DNA from: Pedosphaera sp. | Lineage (GTDB): Bacteria; Verrucomicrobiota; Verrucomicrobiia; Limisphaerales; Pedosphaeraceae | Reading direction: 5' to 3' | Length of the DNA: 48,303 nt | Assembly (NCBI GenBank): GCA_028293325.1 | Contig: JAQGPA010000209.1 | Coordinates: forward strand, 1 to 48,303 | Part shown: positions 44,094-48,303 of the stretch, one piece after another | Layout of the letters: each line of letters starts with the position of its first letter | How positions within the stretch are numbered: position 1 is the stretch's first letter | Position numbers and translations under genes: made by a program | The notes under the pieces: model-generated | What the model was told of the DNA's origin: nothing | Databases searched by the model: none | The model's input: the letters and a program-made list of their open reading frames with translations, nothing else

Positions 44094-45683
44094 TCACCGG
44101 AAGAGCCGGAAGAACTGCGCGGCCGGGTTGATGTCCACGGTGACAGAAAATTGGTTGCCCACGGTGACAACCGTGTTGGTCACCGGCGACCAGACTGCAC
44201 CCGGCGCGACGCTGGGACTGGATTGGAGGGCGAACCCGATGTTATTTGTCAGCCAGGAAAGTGCGACGGCGGGCCCGGAGCCGGTGATTTGGAGCACCGG
44301 CAGCGGCTCCGCCACGATCATCTCGGTCACCTGCGTGGACCAGACGTTGACGGAGGAAGGGAATTCCTGAATCGTCCAGAAATGATCCGGATTGGCGGCA
44401 TCCACGGTGGTGGTGCTGTAATCGCCCCAGCGATTGCCACCACCGCTGGGCGCAAGCTCATAATTATCAGCACCTGCTTTGAGCAGTACCTTGTCGGCGA
44501 AGATGGTGTTGCTATTGATGGTCCGGCCAGCGACTGCGTAGGAACTGATAAAGCTATTTGTGCTTGAGCCATTGAAACCAATCACCACGAAGCCGTTCGT
44601 ATTCGCGGCAATGGAGGGATAAAACAGATCAAGATTGGTGTCGCTGATGGTTCCGGATTCAAGCAACGTGCTGTCACTGGCGCGCAGGCGATACCAGCGC
44701 AGCGCAGCCCGGGGACCGACCTCAACCGCATGCACCGCATAAACCACGTCGGCCACCTGAAAAGCGTACGCCCCGATGCGAAGATCGCCATCGTCAAGAG
44801 TGTTCATGCCATTCGGCTGCGGAGGATTGATGGGAACGGAATAATCGGGCACAACAATGTCAGTGTTCGCCGAAAGAGTCGCCGTGGGGGTGTCGGCGCC
44901 CGTGATTTTAAACGTTCGCAAGTTGGTATGCGGCAAAAAGTCGGTGCCATCGCTATCAACCGCCAAAACAAATTCGGGCGTGTTCGCCGGATTAAAATTC
45001 ACGGCGGGCTGGAGAACGAATCCGCGCTGAGATTCGGGCATGAGGCCGGAACTAGTGCGGTTGGTAACCGTCGGTGTGGGGAGCAGCAAATCGCTTTTGG
45101 GAATACTGGTAATCAGGACGCCAGCGAAATTTCCAATCGCATCGAACTGGTTGCCGGTCAAATAAACGCCGTTCACATCCACCCCCAACCGGGGATAATC
45201 CGCGAAACTCCCGGCCGGATCCGCCGGCCATGCCACCCCGTTCCAGGCACCGGTCGGATCGCTGTTGGTGGAGACCGCCAGAAGAAACCGATTGCTGATT
45301 TCATTACCCGCCATGACATCGATTTGCGAAGCGAACCACCGTGCGCTCAGCGGATCATAGATTACACGTGGATCTGAGGTAAACGCACCCGCCGGGAAAC
45401 TGACGCCCGCGCTGTTCCAAAAGCTGATATCGGTCATGGTTTGAACTCTCGTTCCTGAGTTTTTATCGAAAACCGAGAACCGGCCATTAATGAATTCCAC
45501 AAAATGATTCGGACCAATGGCTCCATCGGAATCAGGAGGGACCAGACCGGCATCAATGAAGAGCGTGGCGGCGGTGAAATTTTGGCCGGTCTGGAGGGTA
45601 ATGGCTGCCGATGACTTCATGGTACCGAAGCAGGCAGAAGCCAGAACCGTCAAAACCAGCCAGCAGGCAGGTAGAGTTTTCAT
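44094..45683 (-). CDS. Secreted hypothetical protein with verrucomicrobial-type C-terminal domain
   Basis: A 529-residue protein with a signal peptide (MKTLPACWLVLTVLASACFG, cleavage likely near residues 25-27). The body reads as a repeat-rich beta structure: PPDSDGAIGPNHFVEFINGRFSVFDK, DPRVIYDPLSARWFAS and NRWGDYSTTTVDAANPDHFWTIQEF, typical of large uncharacterised secreted proteins with propeller-like folds. The last ~70 residues (LQITGSGPAVALSWL, LQSSPSV, VWSPVTN, AQFFRLFR) match a C-terminal beta domain that is very common in Pedosphaera-like exported proteins. No catalytic motif is seen. It begins 35 nt behind the PQQ-propeller gene and is probably co-transcribed. Function unknown. Confidence 0.78.
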   Translation of the reverse strand: MKTLPACWLVLTVLASACFGTMKSSAAITLQTGQNFTAATLFIDAGLVPPDSDGAIGPNHFVEFINGRFSVFDKNSGTRVQTMTDISFWNSAGVSFPAGAFTSDPRVIYDPLSARWFASQIDVMAGNEISNRFLLAVSTNSDPTGAWNGVAWPADPAGSFADYPRLGVDVNGVYLTGNQFDAIGNFAGVLITSIPKSDLLLPTPTVTNRTSSGLMPESQRGFVLQPAVNFNPANTPEFVLAVDSDGTDFLPHTNLRTFKITGADTPTATLSANTDIVVPDYSVPINPPQPNGMNTLDDGDLRIGAYAFQVADVVYAVHAVEVGPRAALRWYRLRASDSTLLESGTISDTNLDLFYPSIAANTNGFVVIGFNGSSTNSFISSYAVAGRTINSNTIFADKVLLKAGADNYELAPSGGGNRWGDYSTTTVDAANPDHFWTIQEFPSSVNVWSTQVTEMIVAEPLPVLQITGSGPAVALSWLTNNIGFALQSSPSVAPGAVWSPVTNTVVTVGNQFSVTVDINPAAQFFRLFR

Positions 45684-45718
45684 TATTAATCAGGATTTTC
45701 AACACCTCTGACTGACAC

Positions 45719-46975
45719 TTATGGGAGCAGCGCCACGCACATAAGTTCCCGGGCGTCACGTAAAAAGAGCTTGCCGTCGGCATATGCGGGATTGCACCAA
45801 TTCTTGCCGCACACTTGCAAAGTGCCGGTTTCCTTGAATCCTTCCGGGGCGGCAACGAAGAGGACGAGTTGGCCACCATCCGTAAGCGCAAGGATGTTTT
45901 TATCCATGACGATGAACCCGGCGTACGCGATGTCGGCTGAAGTGTTGATATAGGTATCGTTGGACCAGGTTTGTTTGCCGGTTTTGATTTCCACGCACAT
46001 GAGATTTTTTGATGGGCCAAGTCCGTAGAGATAATTCCCGACCGCGACCGGGCTGGAGAAATTAATGGCCAGATCGTGACTCAGCCAGGCTTGAGCGGCT
46101 GCCCAATCATCGCCTTTCCGGGAAATTTTCAGGCCGACAAGACCGACTTCATGCGAGGAGACCAGCACCATGTCATCGACCACCACGGGCGTGATGGCGT
46201 GGCGGCCATAGCTGGTTTTCATCGGATAGCGCCAGAGGAATTTGCCATCCTGCGCAGCCAGCCCCATAAGGCCATCGACCGTGAAGGAGATGAGTTGTTT
46301 GACGCCGCCGATGGTGGCGATGATAGGAGCGGCGTAACCGGCCTGATCGTTTTGCGATTTCCAGATTACCTTGCCCGTGGCCTTGTCAAAGCAGACGACG
46401 CTCTCCCCATTGGTGCCGCCCACGTTCACCAGCAAGTGATCACCGTCAATCACTGGCGAGCCATTGTTGCCGTGGCGGGATGCGCCCAGGGCATTGCCGT
46501 TTTCGCCCATGAAGATCGCGCTGAAGTCAGTGGTGAAATTAATCTGCCAGAGGGGACTGCCGTCAGTGGCTTTCAGGCACCGCAACTCGCCCCGACAGGA
46601 TTGCGCGTAAACGCGGCCGTCGTCCACCAGCGGAGTGCAGCGCGGACCAGAGGGACCGTGATTATCGGTAAATGCCTGGTCGATTTTTGCATTCCAGATT
46701 TCCTTGCCGCTCGTGACATCCACCGCATGCAGGACTTCCTGCCCCCCTTTATTATCGGGGTAGAAGACCTTGCCGCCAGCAACGACGGGTGAGGCGTAGC
46801 CATCACCGATTTTTAAATGCCAGAGAATTTTCGGTTCAGTGGGAAGCGCGGTCGGCATGACTGCACCGGCGGGCACATGGCCGGTGCGGTCCGGTCCCCG
46901 CCATTGCGGCCAATCAGCAGCAGGGGCACTCAAAGCGAAAATGAGGGCGGCAAACAAAAGGCTGGGGAAACGCAT
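45719..46975 (-). CDS. Exported PQQ-like beta-propeller protein
   Basis: A 418-residue protein from the ATG at 46975 (a GTG four codons earlier is also possible). It has a signal peptide (FPSLLFAALIFALSAPAADW, cleavage about residue 19) and an eight-bladed propeller of the PQQ/BamB-like fold. Blades show the W-docking pattern, for example LHAVDVTSGKEIWNAKI, LRCLKATDGSPLWQINF, VVCFDKATGKVIWKSQN, LMGLAAQDGKFLWRYPM and LMCVEIKTGKQTWSND. Opening WPQWRGPDRTG is typical of the large planctomycete/verrucomicrobial group. No quinoprotein catalytic Glu-Asn-Asp set is evident, so it is probably a binding or scaffolding protein in the periplasm rather than a dehydrogenase. Confidence 0.87.
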   Translation of the reverse strand: MRFPSLLFAALIFALSAPAADWPQWRGPDRTGHVPAGAVMPTALPTEPKILWHLKIGDGYASPVVAGGKVFYPDNKGGQEVLHAVDVTSGKEIWNAKIDQAFTDNHGPSGPRCTPLVDDGRVYAQSCRGELRCLKATDGSPLWQINFTTDFSAIFMGENGNALGASRHGNNGSPVIDGDHLLVNVGGTNGESVVCFDKATGKVIWKSQNDQAGYAAPIIATIGGVKQLISFTVDGLMGLAAQDGKFLWRYPMKTSYGRHAITPVVVDDMVLVSSHEVGLVGLKISRKGDDWAAAQAWLSHDLAINFSSPVAVGNYLYGLGPSKNLMCVEIKTGKQTWSNDTYINTSADIAYAGFIVMDKNILALTDGGQLVLFVAAPEGFKETGTLQVCGKNWCNPAYADGKLFLRDARELMCVALLP

Positions 46976-47038
46976 GAAAGAGTTCACGCGTAATCGGACA
47001 AAAAATCAAGCCGGAAAGCGACGACTGCGACAGAGAGG

Positions 47039-48303
47039 CTATTTTCCGCCAGCCCATTTGGGCGGGTTTTTTAATTGATAGAGCATTTCGCCCGCTTTGC
47101 GAACGAGCAGGACGCCTTCCGCTTCGCGATTGGCGTAGTCTTCAATGCGGATGCTCCTGGGGTCACGGTATCCCATGTTGATGGCGCGGCATTTCTCCGG
47201 CGGAATTTGCGTGGCGAGCGTGACTTGAGCGCGGCATTGCTCGACGCCGTTCTCGTAGGTGCCAATCCCGCGCACATGCGTGGAATGGGCCAACACACCC
47301 CAGGGATAGTTTTTAAATTTATCCCACTGCTTGAGGAAGTAATCGCGGCAATGGTAACCGACTTCTTCAATCACCTTGCCGTGCGTGACGGAAACGTCGG
47401 TGATGTGGGGGGCATAAATGATGAGTTCGCCACCATCGGCCAGCACCGGTTCGAGTTTATACATGCACTTGCCGGCGGTCCAAATTTCATCATACATCTC
47501 CGGTGCGCAGGAGAGAATGGTTTTGAAGGACTGGTCCTTGTAAGTGATGTGCAACTCACGGGAAAGTTCGCTGGCGGCATCCCACGCGGTTTCCGGCGTC
47601 CCGGCAACCAGGCCCGCCAGATTTTTGGCGGGATCCACCACCATGCAAAAGCAAAGCTTATTGGCTTTGACCAGGGCGCCGGCACGATCCACGACTTTGC
47701 GAACGGGCGTCCACTTGTTGCCGATAATCATTGGGTTGGTGACCACGGCGCCGAGCCAATGGAAGAAATTCAAAATCTCGGGACCGCCCACACCGGGGAA
47801 GAGATATTTGTTGCCACCGGAAAAGCCGACCACTTCATGCGGGAAAACCGGGCCGACGATGATGATCTGATCGTAATCAAAAACCAGCTTGTTGATTTCC
47901 ACCGGGACATCCATCGCGAAGAGGCCATCGGTGAGTTGGGAAATCTCAGCGGCGGGAATAACGCCGATTTTGGTCAGGGCCGCGGGATTGTCCCAGGCAT
48001 GATTAAAGAAACGCACCTGGCCATAAGTTGATTTGCGTTCCGGCTCGGAGATTTCCAGGCGCTGGCAGATGGCCGCTTCGCTCATGGGCTGATGCGTGCC
48101 AAGGGCGACCAAGATGTCAAAAGACTTGGTGACCGAGCCGATTTGCATATGGAGAGTTTGAAACAACAAACCGACTGGCGCGGTACGGGTGCCATCCGGA
48201 ACGATGAGCAATACCTTTTTATCGCGATATTCCTTGGCCGGACAGGCCTGGGCAACCACCTCCGCGACCTGTTCGGCAGTGACACTGCCGCCAGTTGGAG
48301 CCG
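47039..48303 (-). CDS. DUF2088 / LarA-like protein, N-terminus beyond window
   Basis: At least 421 residues; the frame continues through the right edge without a start, so the N-terminus is missing. The visible part matches the lactate-racemase LarA N-domain family: LLIVPDGTRTAPVG, ALGTHQPMSEAAI (histidine), GPVFPHEVVGFSGGNKYLFPGVGG (histidine and lysine of the nickel-pincer site), then a C-domain with LADGGELIIYAPHITDVS. LarA uses a nickel-pincer nucleotide to invert lactate; relatives act on other 2-hydroxy acids, and the substrate here is unknown. The key His and Lys positions look present. No larB, larC or larE gene is in the window. Confidence 0.87.
   Translation of the reverse strand, partial: APTGGSVTAEQVAEVVAQACPAKEYRDKKVLLIVPDGTRTAPVGLLFQTLHMQIGSVTKSFDILVALGTHQPMSEAAICQRLEISEPERKSTYGQVRFFNHAWDNPAALTKIGVIPAAEISQLTDGLFAMDVPVEINKLVFDYDQIIIVGPVFPHEVVGFSGGNKYLFPGVGGPEILNFFHWLGAVVTNPMIIGNKWTPVRKVVDRAGALVKANKLCFCMVVDPAKNLAGLVAGTPETAWDAASELSRELHITYKDQSFKTILSCAPEMYDEIWTAGKCMYKLEPVLADGGELIIYAPHITDVSVTHGKVIEEVGYHCRDYFLKQWDKFKNYPWGVLAHSTHVRGIGTYENGVEQCRAQVTLATQIPPEKCRAINMGYRDPRSIRIEDYANREAEGVLLVRKAGEMLYQLKNPPKWAGGK

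Overview
The window reads as chromosomal core-genome DNA from a Gram-negative member of the Verrucomicrobiota, most likely a Pedosphaera/Limisphaerales-like lineage. This placement is inference from remembered family traits: the secreted protein at 44094-45683 ends in the W..V / FFRLF tail common in that group; IspG is the long plant/Chlamydia-type enzyme; ParE/ParC are of the Bacteroidetes/Chlamydiae type; and a Lys-rich 39-residue protein starts MGDKSPK. Lipid A (lpxB), rseP and outer-envelope genes indicate a Gram-negative envelope. I found no tRNA, rRNA, CRISPR array, phage gene or insertion sequence.

Layout. 1-6.5 kb is accessory: a partial histidine phosphatase diverging from a GH15 glucosidase, a flavin disulfide oxidoreductase with a DUF1275 membrane protein, a decayed alpha/beta-hydrolase tail, and two small proteins sharing a bidirectional terminator. 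6.5-10.5 kb holds parE-parC, followed by a structured intergenic stretch and an AI-2E-type membrane protein. 12.1-16.2 kb (minus strand) is a 2-oxoacid dehydrogenase operon (E1 alpha, E1 beta, E2) with the DNA-repair gene nfo at its end. 16.7-20.4 kb holds a cytosolic hybrid histidine kinase and a REC-HPt-REC protein. 20.5-23.8 kb is HIT-phoH-ybeY-DUF502-recO (RNA maturation and repair). 23.8-31.4 kb (minus) is purA-uppS-cdsA-dxr-rseP-ispG, joining isoprenoid precursor synthesis, lipid carrier synthesis, phospholipid synthesis and envelope proteolysis.

31.5-34.7 kb: PHP-type histidinol phosphatase, a HEAT-repeat protein and thrH. 34.7-36.4 kb (minus): plsY-gpsA, two adjoining steps of glycerolipid synthesis. 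36.4-39.1 kb: Gfo/Idh/MocA oxidoreductase, small membrane protein, lpxB. 39.1-48.3 kb: the redox repressor rex, then on the minus strand a LarA-like (DUF2088) protein cut by the window edge, a PQQ-propeller protein and a secreted protein, aspS, a PTS EIIA and a SulP transporter.

No clearly new multi-gene system is visible. The signals most worth a second look are regulatory: several promoters whose -10 box sits 6-9 nt before the start codon (predicted leaderless mRNAs), a purA leader with an early terminator-like hairpin and a competing helix, a structured gap behind parC ending in a strong terminator, and a kinase with no sensor domain paired with a REC-HPt-REC protein lacking an output domain.
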